Source of the DNA: CAIVAT01 sp037141055
GTDB lineage: Bacteria > Bacteroidota > Bacteroidia > Bacteroidales > FEN-979
Reading direction: 5' to 3'
Length of the DNA stretch: 64,000 nt
Assembly: GCA_037141055.1 (NCBI GenBank)
Contig: JBAXDH010000002.1
Span: 1-64,000 of the forward strand
The position numbers and the translations under genes are program-made. Below the pieces are notes generated by a model. That model saw only the letters and a list, made by a program, of their open reading frames with translations, made no database searches and was not told the DNA's origin. Shown here piece by piece: positions 43,702 through 53,260 of this stretch (positions within the stretch are counted from its first letter, which is position 1; every line of letters begins with the position of its first letter).

Positions 43702-44676
43702 TTACGGGATATAGACCTCCAGAATCTTAACAACCGGACCGGGAACCAGGGTAATATCTTCTATGGTGGCAGGGAGGAGGATCACCTCCCCGGCTTTCAG
43801 GGATAGGCTTTCATCGCCGGTTTTGATGACCGCCTGACCTTCAGTGCAAAGATAAATGACAAAAGAGTCAAGTGAACTGTAGTCCTTGCCCGTTTCCTTG
43901 TTGAGGTCCATCAGGTTTGTCCTGAAAAAGGGGCAATCGACGATGGTGGCAGGTTTATTCGGGACGCTCCGGTAATTGGTCCGGTAACTTTCCACAGGGC
44001 TGAAATCGATGGCCTCGAGGGCGAGATCCGTGTGGAGGTCGCGCGGCCTTCCCTCACCATCCACCCGGTCCCAGTCGTAGATCCGGTAGGTGGTATCGGA
44101 GGTTTGCTGGATTTCGGCAAGCAGGATTCCGGGCCCCAGCGCATGCACCCTTCCGGCCGGGATGAAAAAAGCATCGCCCTTGTTCACCTTCTCATTGTTG
44201 AGAACCTCCTTCAATTTTTTTTGCTGCAGGGATTCCAGGTAGGTTGCAGCACTCATTTTCCGGTTAAACCCTGTGATCAGCTCTGCACCGGGTGCCGCAT
44301 CGAGGATATACCACATCTCTGTTTTACCATGGCCGATGTCGCGCCTGGCAGCAAGCGCATCATCCGGGTGTACCTGGATGGAAAGCCAGTCGCTGGCATC
44401 AATTAGTTTGACAAGAAGCGGAAATTCATTTTCATACTTTTCGTACACCTTCTCCCCCACCAGTTCGTCCATGTAAATTTCCAGGATCTCATTCAGTTCG
44501 TTCCCGGCTAAAAAACCGTTGGCTATAACAGTTTGGCAATCAGAAACCCCGGACAGTACCCATGCCTCTCCGCAATTCGCCAACGGGGCAAAATCGAGGC
44601 CCAGGCTGGTTTTGATCTTTTGACCTCCCCAGATTTTATCCTTGAATACGGGTTTGAACTTTAACGGATATAACAT
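43702..44676 (-). CDS. manA: Class I mannose-6-phosphate isomerase (short ManA type)
   Basis: 324 residues, matching the short Bacillus-type class I enzymes. Zinc-binding residues are expected from SIQVHPDD, the Glu in GKTEMWYIL and PAGRVHALG. It interconverts mannose-6-phosphate and fructose-6-phosphate, feeding GDP-mannose or fucose synthesis or mannose catabolism. It is divergent from the LOG gene. Confidence 0.93.
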   Translation of the reverse strand: MLYPLKFKPVFKDKIWGGQKIKTSLGLDFAPLANCGEAWVLSGVSDCQTVIANGFLAGNELNEILEIYMDELVGEKVYEKYENEFPLLVKLIDASDWLSIQVHPDDALAARRDIGHGKTEMWYILDAAPGAELITGFNRKMSAATYLESLQQKKLKEVLNNEKVNKGDAFFIPAGRVHALGPGILLAEIQQTSDTTYRIYDWDRVDGEGRPRDLHTDLALEAIDFSPVESYRTNYRSVPNKPATIVDCPFFRTNLMDLNKETGKDYSSLDSFVIYLCTEGQAVIKTGDESLSLKAGEVILLPATIEDITLVPGPVVKILEVYIP

Positions 44677-44685
44677 GAATAAAGG

Positions 44686-44714
44686 GATTGACGATTGGAC
44701 GATTGACGGTTGAC
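44686..44714. repeat. Four-copy GATTGAC heptamer array
   Basis: GATTGAC, GATTGGAC, GATTGAC, GGTTGAC in the divergent gap between manA and the LOG gene; the second unit has one extra base. Confidence 0.7.
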
Positions 44715-44760
44715 GATTTTCGGAAATTTAAATTTCAAAAATGTGTTGCAGGATTCTGCT

Positions 44761-44768
44761 TACCTTTG
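44761..44768 (+). promoter_or_regulatory. -7-like element (TACCTTTG) before the LOG gene
   Basis: TACCTTTG, 33 bp before the ATG at 44802; no well-placed -33 TTG. Confidence 0.4.
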
Positions 44769-44801
44769 AATCCTTTTTCAAAAACAAAAATACAGATTTT
44801 A

Positions 44802-45395
44802 ATGATTAAAACCCTTTGTGTTTTCTGCGGTTCAAGTGTCGGACGACAGCCGCTGTATTCGCATCATGCCGTTAAACTTGCCGAACACCTCCTTGCCGAA
44901 AAAATAACCCTGGTATACGGGGGAGCCAATGTCGGGCTGATGGGAATTCTTGCCGATACGATGCTGGCCGGCGGCGGAAAAGTAATCGGGGTTATGCCCA
45001 AATCGCTTGTTGCACGCGAGGTTGCCCATGAGAACCTGACCGAAATGCACATCGTCGACGGGATGCAGGAACGCAAGGCACTGATGGCGAATCTGTCGGA
45101 TGCTTTTGCCGCGCTTCCCGGTGCCTACGGAACACTCGACGAACTCTTCGAGGTACTTACCTGGAACCAGCTCGGCATCATCAATAAACCCATCGGGTTG
45201 CTGAACATCGACAATTTTTTCAACCCCATGCTGCAGATGCTCGATCATATGGTGGCTGAAAAGTTCCTTCGCCCGGAACATCGCAGCATGCTGCTCTGCG
45301 GAAATGACTTTGCCGAATTGCTGAAGGAACTTGAGGAATACCGGCCTGTTGCTGCGGAGAAGTGGATTGAACGGTTGAAAGCCGGGGCAATTTAA
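44802..45395 (+). CDS. LOG-family nucleotide 5'-monophosphate phosphoribohydrolase
   Basis: The ATG at 44802 gives 197 residues, starting directly at the Rossmann-like CVFCGSS motif; upstream codons cross the repeat and promoter. Other marks are YGGANVGLMG and PGAYGTLDE (residues 106-114), where the consensus is PGGxGTxxE, so one Gly is Ala here. LOG proteins release ribose-5-phosphate from (cytokinin) nucleotides; in most bacteria they act in purine nucleotide turnover. The gene is alone in its direction with the kinase-like gene following. Confidence 0.9.
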   Translation: MIKTLCVFCGSSVGRQPLYSHHAVKLAEHLLAEKITLVYGGANVGLMGILADTMLAGGGKVIGVMPKSLVAREVAHENLTEMHIVDGMQERKALMANLSDAFAALPGAYGTLDELFEVLTWNQLGIINKPIGLLNIDNFFNPMLQMLDHMVAEKFLRPEHRSMLLCGNDFAELLKELEEYRPVAAEKWIERLKAGAI

Positions 45396-45401
45396 TGCCA
45401 G

Positions 45402-45437
45402 CAATGCAAACAATGCAAGCAATGCAGACAATGCAGG
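45402..45437. repeat. Four-copy nonamer array (CAATGCARR)
   Basis: CAATGCAAA, CAATGCAAG, CAATGCAGA, CAATGCAGG, with a weaker copy just before. It lies 6 bp after the LOG stop. A two-copy CAATTTGATTTT repeat (about 45471-45496) leads up to the next start. Confidence 0.75.
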
Positions 45438-45499
45438 AAATGGTTTGGTTAGATTCTTTTTGATTTTTACAATTTGATTTTGCAATTTGATTTTTTGAT

Positions 45500-46057
45500 A
45501 TGATTATCATCGGAATTACAGGAACGCTTGGCGCAGGAAAGGGGACGGTGGTTGAATACCTTGTCGAAAAAAAAGGATTTAACCATTATTCGGTGCGATC
45601 CTACCTGCTTAAAGAAATCAACCGTCGCGGAATGCCGGAAAACCGCGACAGCATGGTGACGGTGGCGAATGAATTGCGCGCCCTTCACGGGCCGTCGTTT
45701 GTTACGGATCGGTTGTATGATGAGGCTGCACTTGTCGGGAAAGACTGCATTATTGAAAGCATCCGCACACCAGGGGAGATTGATTCGCTGCGGGGGAAAG
45801 GCGATTTTTTTCTTTTTGCCGTGGATGCTGACGCCCGCCTGAGATATGAACGTATTGTGGAACGGTCGTCGGAAACCGATAACGTTTCATTCAGCACCTT
45901 CATTGAAAATGAAACCCGGGAAATGAGCACCGCCGATCCGAATAAGCAGAATCTCCAGGCATGCATCAGGCAGGCCGATTTCGTCCTGAACAACGACGGC
46001 TCAAAGGCGGACCTCTTCCGTAACGTTGAAAAAGTCCTGGAAAAGATTACCGGGTAA
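45500..46057 (+). CDS. P-loop (deoxy)nucleoside monophosphate kinase-like protein
   Basis: 185 residues. P-loop GTLGAGKGT (residues 8-16), then SYLLKEINRRG and the DSMVTVANELR segment, seen in dephospho-CoA/dNMP kinase-like ATPases. The central DCIIESIRTPGEID stretch and a later FAVDADARLRYERI fit this fold. It probably phosphorylates a nucleotide; exact substrate unknown. A dCMP deaminase lies 6.7 kb downstream, too far to call a partner. Its end overlaps the next convergent gene by 11 nt. Confidence 0.75.
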   Translation: MIIIGITGTLGAGKGTVVEYLVEKKGFNHYSVRSYLLKEINRRGMPENRDSMVTVANELRALHGPSFVTDRLYDEAALVGKDCIIESIRTPGEIDSLRGKGDFFLFAVDADARLRYERIVERSSETDNVSFSTFIENETREMSTADPNKQNLQACIRQADFVLNNDGSKADLFRNVEKVLEKITG

Positions 46058-48902
46058 TCGTCAGTTTTCTGACCGCCGTGCCGTCCTTACCTTTAATTTT
46101 GAACGTATAGGTTCCGGGAACAAGTTTTGAAAGATCGGCTCCGAATTCCGCCTCCCCGCCCACCTGCCTGGAAAAAACAACCCTTCCGGCCGGGTCAACC
46201 AGTGTTATTTCCTGCAAATGGTCGCTTCCCCGTTCGTCGATGATCCTGCAGAAATCCCTGGCCGGGTTTGGATAAATGCGGATTTTCCCCGCAGCATTTT
46301 CCTCAACCGAGATGTTGGAAGCATCCTGGATCAGGGTGACTGTCAGGGATTGTACGCCCGGGGCAGACACCCTGATGTTCGCAGTCCGTTTGCTGTATAG
46401 CTTGTTCTCCGTATACGTCCCGGTGATTATCCCGTCGCCGGGACCCGATGGCGTTACGGTGCACCACGAAGGAGTATCACTGGTGGCAGTCCAGGCAGCC
46501 GGGCAGATTAGCGAAAACGTTGTTTCGCCGGCCGACATAGTTACATTCCTGGTTACCGGCGAGATGGTCATGGTTTGCAGGGGAGTGCCGGAAACCTCGA
46601 TATCATCGATGCAAACCCCGAGGGCCCACCTGGCATTTCCGCAGAATCCCAGCTGGATTTCGCTTATGCCGATCGGAAGCGCGATCGTTTGCTCCTTCCA
46701 GGATGAGATTGACTGGGTGAAATTCTTTAACAGCACCCACGGGAGGCCGGGGTTGGTCCGGTAAAGCACTTTCAACTCATCCTGCCTCGATCCCCATTTT
46801 TGCATGAACATCCAGAATGTCAGCCGGATATCGGCATAGCCCGACAAATCCATCATTGGTGTTATCAGGGTGTTATAGTCGGCGACCGTTGTGGCATCAA
46901 CCAGGCAGGCATTCCGTTCGCCGGTATGGGCGGTTGCAGGATATCCGTATGGACTTCCCAGGCTGTTTCCGGCAACAAATTGCCAGGCCGGGTCCGGGTT
47001 GTCTTCATACCAGCAGCCGGGCCGATCAGCACTGTTTTCAAAACCTTCGGTATACGGAAGGCATACAATCACAGGGCAGAGTGTTACCGCTTCGCGAATC
47101 ATCCCGGGAGAATATGAGTTCCCGGGCAGGACGGACCATGCTTTGTAGAAATACCGCTTATCTGACAACAGGCCTGAATGAACTGAACTTGTATCGGACC
47201 CGGAATAAATGATGTGGCCTCCTCCGGCGATTGAGCTTCCCGGGGAATAAATTGTGCCATTTGCCGGCACTCCGAATTGATTGATCGTGTCCCAGGCAAT
47301 CATCACCTTGCTGCCTGCCTGGTTTTTCTGCCACCTTAACAGCACCTGTGAGATGCTTGTCGAAATAGCCGAAAACCTGGCCGGGTCGTTCAGGTTGATC
47401 ACATTGACCGTGAACGAGATGGTGGAATCTGCCGCTGTTATGTTAAAAATTTCCAATCCCCCCGCAGAACCATCCTGGAGAAACGGGGTCGGGTTGGTCT
47501 GACCGTTTATTTTCGTTCTGTGTATTCCTGCCGAAAAATAGGCGCTGCCGGGCGTTCCGTTGGTGGTGCGGGTTCCTCCGGGCCTGTATATATAAACTTC
47601 ATCCGGAGGGCCGCTTGCATTCCCGCCAACCGATGGGTCAATGCGGTAAACAAGCAATCCTGAACCCGGAACCGAGGACTCGTAATTCCCCGTTTTCCTG
47701 CGGTACTCCACTACGAAATACTGGCTGGAAGAGTACGGGGAAGCAATCGTATAACTGTTGTTTGTGGCGGAAGACAAAGGGTGCAGGGTGTAGGTGCCCG
47801 ATGTCGTAATGGCAGGCATGGAAGCGATCCACGAATTCCCGGTGTACTTCCATTTCATATAGGCACCCATGTGGCCGCTTCCGTTTTCCATCAGATCCCA
47901 GTCGCCGACCGGGGCGAACCCGTCGCTGGAATAATGGTACAAATCCGGAGATCCGAGGGCGTGAAACATTTCATGGCACAGTGTGGTGACGTCAACCTGG
48001 GTTTCAGGCTGAAAAGTGTAATCGTAGACCCGTTTCCCGTTGATGTACACATACTCGGTATAAAGCGACCACCGGTGTGCCCACAGCAATTCCGCCCATG
48101 CGTCGTTTCCTCCCCTGATAATGAAGCAGACATTGTCCACATTCCCGTCAGTATCCCCGTCAATGTTCAATCCGGCAGGCACAGGGGAATTGGCATTAAT
48201 CCATGTGATTGCATCCTTCAGCAGGGTATGTTCCCTCTGGGTCCGCTGCGAATCGCCATAATACCCGGCAGGATTGGTCGTTGCGTTGTAGGGCTGGAAA
48301 TAATTCCTGTCATGCGCATCTTTGTATGAATAATTCGTGGTCATCAGGCATTCGGGATAATGCGTGCTGTTGAGCGTAAATGTTGTATACGATACCTCGG
48401 TGTAATACGATTTCAACGACTTTCCGGAAACCGCGTTAAATTTATTGTCATACAGCTGTCGGGTTGTGGTAAACTCGGGGTCGTTGTTGAACCGGATATA
48501 AACAACCAGGTTGTTCATGGTGCCGGTATGGGGAGCTTTGACGGACTGATCGGTATTATTCGTATAGAATGCTTTTCGCTCATTGTAGCTGGCCAGGGAG
48601 ATTTTTGCCCATTTTGCCAATCCTGCCCCGGCCGGATCAGCCTGATCTGCCCGCAGGGTAGTGGGAATAACCATGTCTCCGCTTGCCACACCCCAGTAAA
48701 AATAACCGTCATTCCCCTGGATGATGGTGTACCCCTCCCGGTTGTGCAACCAGTTGAAATACTCATCCCCCGAAACAAAGCAATTTATAACAGCACCATC
48801 AGGTTGACTGACGGTGTGGGGAAGAAAACTGAACCTGGCTGCCCCGGCAGGCAATGCATTCAGGAGCAGCAGGAAGAACAGGAAGGCAAATTTTAATTTC
48901 AT
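46047..48902 (-). CDS. M6-family metalloprotease, T9SS-secreted
   Basis: 951 residues. After the signal peptide the M6 catalytic domain (about 125-400) contains HEMFHALGSPDLYH (zinc ligands His310, His314 and the catalytic Glu311), with a GDWDLM Met-turn. A MAM/cleaved-adhesin-like domain follows (about 610-765, CLPYTEGFEN...), then one BACON-like domain (about 770-860, WTATSDTPSWCTVTPSG) and a T9SS domain (YPNPARDFCRI ... RKLTITR). It is likely a secreted protease that binds surfaces or glycans through the extra domains. Overlaps the kinase-like gene tail-to-tail. Confidence 0.9.
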   Translation of the reverse strand: MKLKFAFLFFLLLLNALPAGAARFSFLPHTVSQPDGAVINCFVSGDEYFNWLHNREGYTIIQGNDGYFYWGVASGDMVIPTTLRADQADPAGAGLAKWAKISLASYNERKAFYTNNTDQSVKAPHTGTMNNLVVYIRFNNDPEFTTTRQLYDNKFNAVSGKSLKSYYTEVSYTTFTLNSTHYPECLMTTNYSYKDAHDRNYFQPYNATTNPAGYYGDSQRTQREHTLLKDAITWINANSPVPAGLNIDGDTDGNVDNVCFIIRGGNDAWAELLWAHRWSLYTEYVYINGKRVYDYTFQPETQVDVTTLCHEMFHALGSPDLYHYSSDGFAPVGDWDLMENGSGHMGAYMKWKYTGNSWIASMPAITTSGTYTLHPLSSATNNSYTIASPYSSSQYFVVEYRRKTGNYESSVPGSGLLVYRIDPSVGGNASGPPDEVYIYRPGGTRTTNGTPGSAYFSAGIHRTKINGQTNPTPFLQDGSAGGLEIFNITAADSTISFTVNVINLNDPARFSAISTSISQVLLRWQKNQAGSKVMIAWDTINQFGVPANGTIYSPGSSIAGGGHIIYSGSDTSSVHSGLLSDKRYFYKAWSVLPGNSYSPGMIREAVTLCPVIVCLPYTEGFENSADRPGCWYEDNPDPAWQFVAGNSLGSPYGYPATAHTGERNACLVDATTVADYNTLITPMMDLSGYADIRLTFWMFMQKWGSRQDELKVLYRTNPGLPWVLLKNFTQSISSWKEQTIALPIGISEIQLGFCGNARWALGVCIDDIEVSGTPLQTMTISPVTRNVTMSAGETTFSLICPAAWTATSDTPSWCTVTPSGPGDGIITGTYTENKLYSKRTANIRVSAPGVQSLTVTLIQDASNISVEENAAGKIRIYPNPARDFCRIIDERGSDHLQEITLVDPAGRVVFSRQVGGEAEFGADLSKLVPGTYTFKIKGKDGTAVRKLTITR

Positions 48903-48955
48903 AAAGCAGTATTTTCAGTGATTGGTGTGAATATCCGATGGGTTGATCATTTTAA

Positions 48956-51900
48956 TTACCTGATAACGCTGAGTTTCCTGCTCAGCGTCCCTCCTTCTGT
49001 ACTGATCCTGACAAAGTAAAAACCAACGGGAAGTGCAGAAATATCAAAGATACAGTCATTGTTGAGCGTGCAGTTTTTTTCACTGACTGTTTTGCCTGTC
49101 AAATCCATCACCGTTACCTTCAGCAACCCGGAAACATTCCCGGATGCGATGATCCTGAACTTCCCTGCAGTGGGGTTCGGGTACAGCCTCATCGCGTCGT
49201 AATCCCGCTCAGCCACTGAAACCAGCGACTGTGTCTGCGATAAGGTCACAACCTGAGGCGCCAGCCCTGCGACGGCAACTGAAATTGCTGCCACCCGCGT
49301 GAAATAATATGGATTTTCCGGATAGCTGGCGAGGATCGTGCCATTGCCGCTGCCCGAGGGCGTTACAATACACCAGGCCGAGTCGGCGACGACAGTCCAA
49401 TCGGTGTTGGAGGTTATCGTAAAGTCTGTCATCCCCGCAGCCGGTGAAACGATTCGACTGGCAGGAGTTACCCCAAGTGTGGGCATGACTCCCGATTGAG
49501 TGACAGTTACCACAGACGACGGAGCACCGCTGGCCGACACTGTAATGCTGGCTATCCGCTGGTTTACCGACACGTTTTCGGTGTAGATTGCATTCAGGGT
49601 TCCTGGGCCAAAGCCCGAGGAGTTTACGGTACACCAGCCGGCATCGCTCAATGCCAGCCAGCTTGTGTTTGAGGTAACCGAAAAAGAGGTAAATCCTGAA
49701 GGTGCCGTGACATCCTGGTTTTGAGGAGACACGCCAAGTGATGGCAAGGCTCCATCCTGTGTTACAGTAACACTTACCGGCGGAAGGGTTGCCACGGTTA
49801 CGGTAATTACTGCAACACGGCCTGCTATCCCTGTGTTTTGGGTATAATCTGAGAAGATCGTTCCGGTGCCTGAGCCCGACGCTGTGACCGAACACCATGC
49901 TGCATTGCTAACGGCAGTCCACCCTGTGTTGGATGTTACTGAGAAATTTGTCGTCCCGGCTGAAAAGCCGACATTTTGATTTGGCGGCGTAACACTCAGC
50001 ATGGCGGGTGCACCGGCCTGCGTAACAGTCACGACCTGGGGTGGCGGTCCGCCGGTGGGTGTTGCGGTAATGTTCGCAACGCGGGTGAAAATCCCGGGAT
50101 TATCCGTGTAACTGGCCGTGATAGTCCCATTCCCCGAACCCGACGGGGTAACGGTACACCAGGAAGCGTTGCTCGCGGCAGTCCATGAGATGGCTGCTGT
50201 TGCAGCAACACTGAAAGTTGTCAAACCAGCAGAATAAGCAACATTCTGATTGGCAGGCGTTACTGCAAAAGCAGAAAAGAGGTCCGACTGCCAGAGCCCC
50301 CGCCCGTAGGTGGCTGCCTTAATCCTGTTGTTTGACGGATTAGCCGCATCATAGAATATTTCCAATTCCCTCACATCAATTAGCGGAAGACCCGTATTGA
50401 AGGCAATCCAGTCGCTCATGGTGGCATCTTTGTAAAACACATTGGTTTTATTACCGATATACAGTCCTTCGTTGCTGTTTTTATCATAAACAACACAGTT
50501 GATATTTACAGATGGCAGTGTGCCGGAGATGTTTGTCCAGGTGGCACCTTTGTCGGTTGATTTGTACACCTTCGTGCCTGCCGTTGCGTAAACGATGTTC
50601 TGATCGGTGGGATGGGCCTCCAGGTCGGTGGGAGTGCCTCCGCCGGGCAAAGCGCACGCCGTCCAGGTCGGGGTTGTAACGTTGGCATTGTCTGACCGCT
50701 TCAGGGAACCGCTCCTGACCACGTAAAGGATGTCGACGTTGGCCGGTGATTGCTCCAGCACGCTGCAGGTAGCCGTTTCTCCCGATGATAACTTAAGCCA
50801 TGCAACCGAAGAAGCCGGGGAAGCTTTGACGTTGCTGCTTTTCCACACATTCAGATACCCGATGAACATGGTGGAAGGTATCGTTTCGTGAAGGATGAAC
50901 GGCGTAACCCAGGCGCCGGCTTCGGTAATTCCGTTGCTTCCGTTTGCCGCAATGGTACCGTAGCCTCCCCCGGCGGAACGGAAAATATTGCCATAATAGA
51001 TTGACCCGTAGCGGTAAAGGGTATCGGAATAATCCACGATGCACTCCATACCGTCGCCACCGATCACCGTGGTAAAGTTCGCGCCCGTGTTTTTGGAGGT
51101 TCCGTTATCCTGGTAACCGTTCATGCACAGCGTTTGCTTGGTGGCACTCTGGCCGATGCGGTAAACCTGGGCAATGGCAAGGCCCGAAGAAATGTCTGTC
51201 CAGTTTGTGCCCCCGTTGGATGTTTTGTAAACACCACCGTCGCAGCAGGTAAACAGGGATCCGCTGGCAGGCGACCATTCCAGGCAATGAATATCGGCAT
51301 GAACCGAGGGAGCGCACGACGTTCCCCACGAACTGCCTACCCAGTGGGTGCTGATGGTCCAGGAAACACCGGCATTGACAGATTTCCATATGTTCACGCC
51401 TCCCACATACAGCGTATTCGCATTGGCAGGATCAACCGCAATGCAGAGGTCGTACCATGCCTGACTTGCAGTTCCGCTGCCGTCGCAGGCATAATCCATG
51501 ATGTTCGGCGAAGTGGACTGGGTTGTAAAATTCAATCCGCTGTCGGTAGAGCGCAACAGCCCGGCGAACGGGCCGTTGGTAACGCAGGCGTAAACCGTGG
51601 CCGGCTGGTTTGGGCTCAAGCCGATCACAAGCCTGTTGCCGGTAATGATCCCCGCAGTAATCTGTGTCCAGGAATCCCCGGTGTTTGTGGAGCGGTAAAA
51701 TTTCCCGCCTTCCGTTGCATAAACGATGGCGGGGTCGCCCGGTTTGAAACGGATGTCCTTGTAGCTGCTGGTATTGGATGATTTCCGCACCCAGGTTGCG
51801 CCTCCGTCTGTCGACTTGAAAATGCCCCCGCTGGTGGCTGCCAGAATAATGTTCGGATCTGCCGGATGCATCATCATCATTCCAACCGTCAGGTTTCCCA

Positions 51901-52588
51901 TTCCGGTGCTCGAAGCCGTCCATGTCAATCCCCCGTCGGTGCTTTTGTAAACGCCCATGCCCGGAGAATCGCCGCCATCGCGGTCGCCGGTGCCGATCAG
52001 TATCAGGTTGGGGTTTGCCGGGTGAAGGAGTATGGAAGAAACCCCTGGCGTTGGCGCGCCCGTGGTGAGCACATTCCAGGTAGCAGCCCCATCGGTAGTC
52101 ATCCAAAGACCGCCCGAAGGCGAACCGATATATATGGTATTCGGGTTGGTGGCATGAAAACAGATGCCGTTGATCCTGCCCAGCCCGTTCGGCTGGCCTG
52201 TCGCGTTTCCCGGTGAGTTTACAGGCCCCACCTGGTTCCAGTTCCCGGTGGCCGACGTGGTGGCATCATGGGATGACAGATACTTTTCATATTCAATTAT
52301 CGGTTGGCCCGGGGGAGGCAGTTTTCCATCGGGCTGAACGCAATCCTGGTTTATATATTCCCAGCGCCTGAAAACTTTCCATCCGTTATGGCGGAAATTT
52401 TCCCGCCCTTCCCAGTACTTTTCAAAAGCGCGCTGCGTATCCCTGAAACGCGCGCCGGGATCCTGCATCATCTGGATCCAGTATGGGTACCGGGCAGTAT
52501 CGCCCGTTGCCGGATCAGGCAAAAACTGGGCTTGAATTGCAACGGAAAGTAAGAACGAAAACAGGGCGGATAAGGTCAGTTTCAACAT
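48956..52588 (-). CDS. T9SS-secreted BNR/VPS10-like propeller with four BACON domains
   Basis: 1210 residues. Residues about 100-770 contain many BNR/Asp-box-type units (STDGGLTW, STDGGATW, SVNAGVSW, STDKGATW), a sortilin/GH74-like beta-propeller. Four BACON repeats of about 87 residues follow (about 772-1120; WTAASNASWC, WTAVSNAAWC, WLALSDAGWC, WTVVADSAWC). A T9SS domain closes the protein (YPNPTAGKFRI ... RKLSVIR). It is a surface or secreted binding protein or hydrolase; no catalytic residues can be assigned. Its neighbour M6 protease also has a BACON domain. Confidence 0.88.
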   Translation of the reverse strand: MLKLTLSALFSFLLSVAIQAQFLPDPATGDTARYPYWIQMMQDPGARFRDTQRAFEKYWEGRENFRHNGWKVFRRWEYINQDCVQPDGKLPPPGQPIIEYEKYLSSHDATTSATGNWNQVGPVNSPGNATGQPNGLGRINGICFHATNPNTIYIGSPSGGLWMTTDGAATWNVLTTGAPTPGVSSILLHPANPNLILIGTGDRDGGDSPGMGVYKSTDGGLTWTASSTGMGNLTVGMMMMHPADPNIILAATSGGIFKSTDGGATWVRKSSNTSSYKDIRFKPGDPAIVYATEGGKFYRSTNTGDSWTQITAGIITGNRLVIGLSPNQPATVYACVTNGPFAGLLRSTDSGLNFTTQSTSPNIMDYACDGSGTASQAWYDLCIAVDPANANTLYVGGVNIWKSVNAGVSWTISTHWVGSSWGTSCAPSVHADIHCLEWSPASGSLFTCCDGGVYKTSNGGTNWTDISSGLAIAQVYRIGQSATKQTLCMNGYQDNGTSKNTGANFTTVIGGDGMECIVDYSDTLYRYGSIYYGNIFRSAGGGYGTIAANGSNGITEAGAWVTPFILHETIPSTMFIGYLNVWKSSNVKASPASSVAWLKLSSGETATCSVLEQSPANVDILYVVRSGSLKRSDNANVTTPTWTACALPGGGTPTDLEAHPTDQNIVYATAGTKVYKSTDKGATWTNISGTLPSVNINCVVYDKNSNEGLYIGNKTNVFYKDATMSDWIAFNTGLPLIDVRELEIFYDAANPSNNRIKAATYGRGLWQSDLFSAFAVTPANQNVAYSAGLTTFSVAATAAISWTAASNASWCTVTPSGSGNGTITASYTDNPGIFTRVANITATPTGGPPPQVVTVTQAGAPAMLSVTPPNQNVGFSAGTTNFSVTSNTGWTAVSNAAWCSVTASGSGTGTIFSDYTQNTGIAGRVAVITVTVATLPPVSVTVTQDGALPSLGVSPQNQDVTAPSGFTSFSVTSNTSWLALSDAGWCTVNSSGFGPGTLNAIYTENVSVNQRIASITVSASGAPSSVVTVTQSGVMPTLGVTPASRIVSPAAGMTDFTITSNTDWTVVADSAWCIVTPSGSGNGTILASYPENPYYFTRVAAISVAVAGLAPQVVTLSQTQSLVSVAERDYDAMRLYPNPTAGKFRIIASGNVSGLLKVTVMDLTGKTVSEKNCTLNNDCIFDISALPVGFYFVRISTEGGTLSRKLSVIR
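49225..50275. repeat. Coding tandem repeat: four BACON domain units
   Basis: Four direct repeats of about 262-264 bp within the gene at 48956-52588, each coding for one BACON domain with the conserved W-x-x-x-S-x-x-x-W-C pattern. They differ at the nucleotide level, so the duplication is old. Confidence 0.8.
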
Positions 52589-52748
52589 GGGCTGGTGCGA
52601 TTTCGTATCAGGATTTCATGCTATAAAGATACACAAATGAATGTCAGGTTGCCTGTTGCACAGGGTAAAATGATTTCCGGGTTGACCTGCCGGAAAAATC
52701 AGATTGAAATGATTTGTACCTTTACGAAATTATCCCAAAAGCCCTCAC

Positions 52749-53240
52749 ATGGATTCAGAAAAATATAAGCGCCCGTCGTGGGACCAGTATTTCATGCAAA
52801 TCGCCCAGACCGTTTCAGAACGAGCCACCTGCGACCGCGGCAGGAGCGGATGCGTTATTGCACGCGACAAGCAGATCCTGGTTACGGGTTATGTTGGCTC
52901 GCCGCGCGGGCTGCCGCATTGCGACGAAGTAGGCCACCTGATGAAAAAAGTGCTGCACGAAGACGATCGCGTCACCCAGCACTGCATGCGCACGGTTCAT
53001 GCCGAGCAAAATGCCATCTGCCAGGCTGCACGGCTGGGAATTTCCCTGGCAAAATCAACCCTGTACTGCCGCATGACCCCCTGCCGGACCTGTGCCATGC
53101 TGATCATCAATTGCGGCATCGAGCGCGTTGTTTGCGAGCGGAAATACCATGATGCGAAAGAATCGGAAGAGATGTTCAGGCAGGCCGGAGTCCTGCTTGA
53201 ATATGTGCACGATGAAGTTCAGCAATATGAGAAGCAGTAA
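52749..53240 (+). CDS. dCMP deaminase (ComEB-like cytidine deaminase family)
   Basis: 163 residues. Zinc site HAEQNA (His84, Glu86) and PCRTC (Cys112, Cys115), plus the early Cys-rich TCDRGRSGC and PHCDEVGH pieces typical of dCMP deaminases. It makes dUMP from dCMP for thymidylate synthesis. The ATG at 52749 gives the normal length. The nearby TACCTTTA (about 52716) is a weak -7-like box. Confidence 0.93.
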   Translation: MDSEKYKRPSWDQYFMQIAQTVSERATCDRGRSGCVIARDKQILVTGYVGSPRGLPHCDEVGHLMKKVLHEDDRVTQHCMRTVHAEQNAICQAARLGISLAKSTLYCRMTPCRTCAMLIINCGIERVVCERKYHDAKESEEMFRQAGVLLEYVHDEVQQYEKQ

Positions 53241-53260
53241 GGTTTCGTATAGAATCCTTC

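Noticed and set aside
46047..46057. Sequencing error suggested by the 11 nt convergent gene overlap
   Set aside because: Both proteins end with normal family C-termini (T9SS RKLTITR tail and kinase helix), so the overlap appears genuine.
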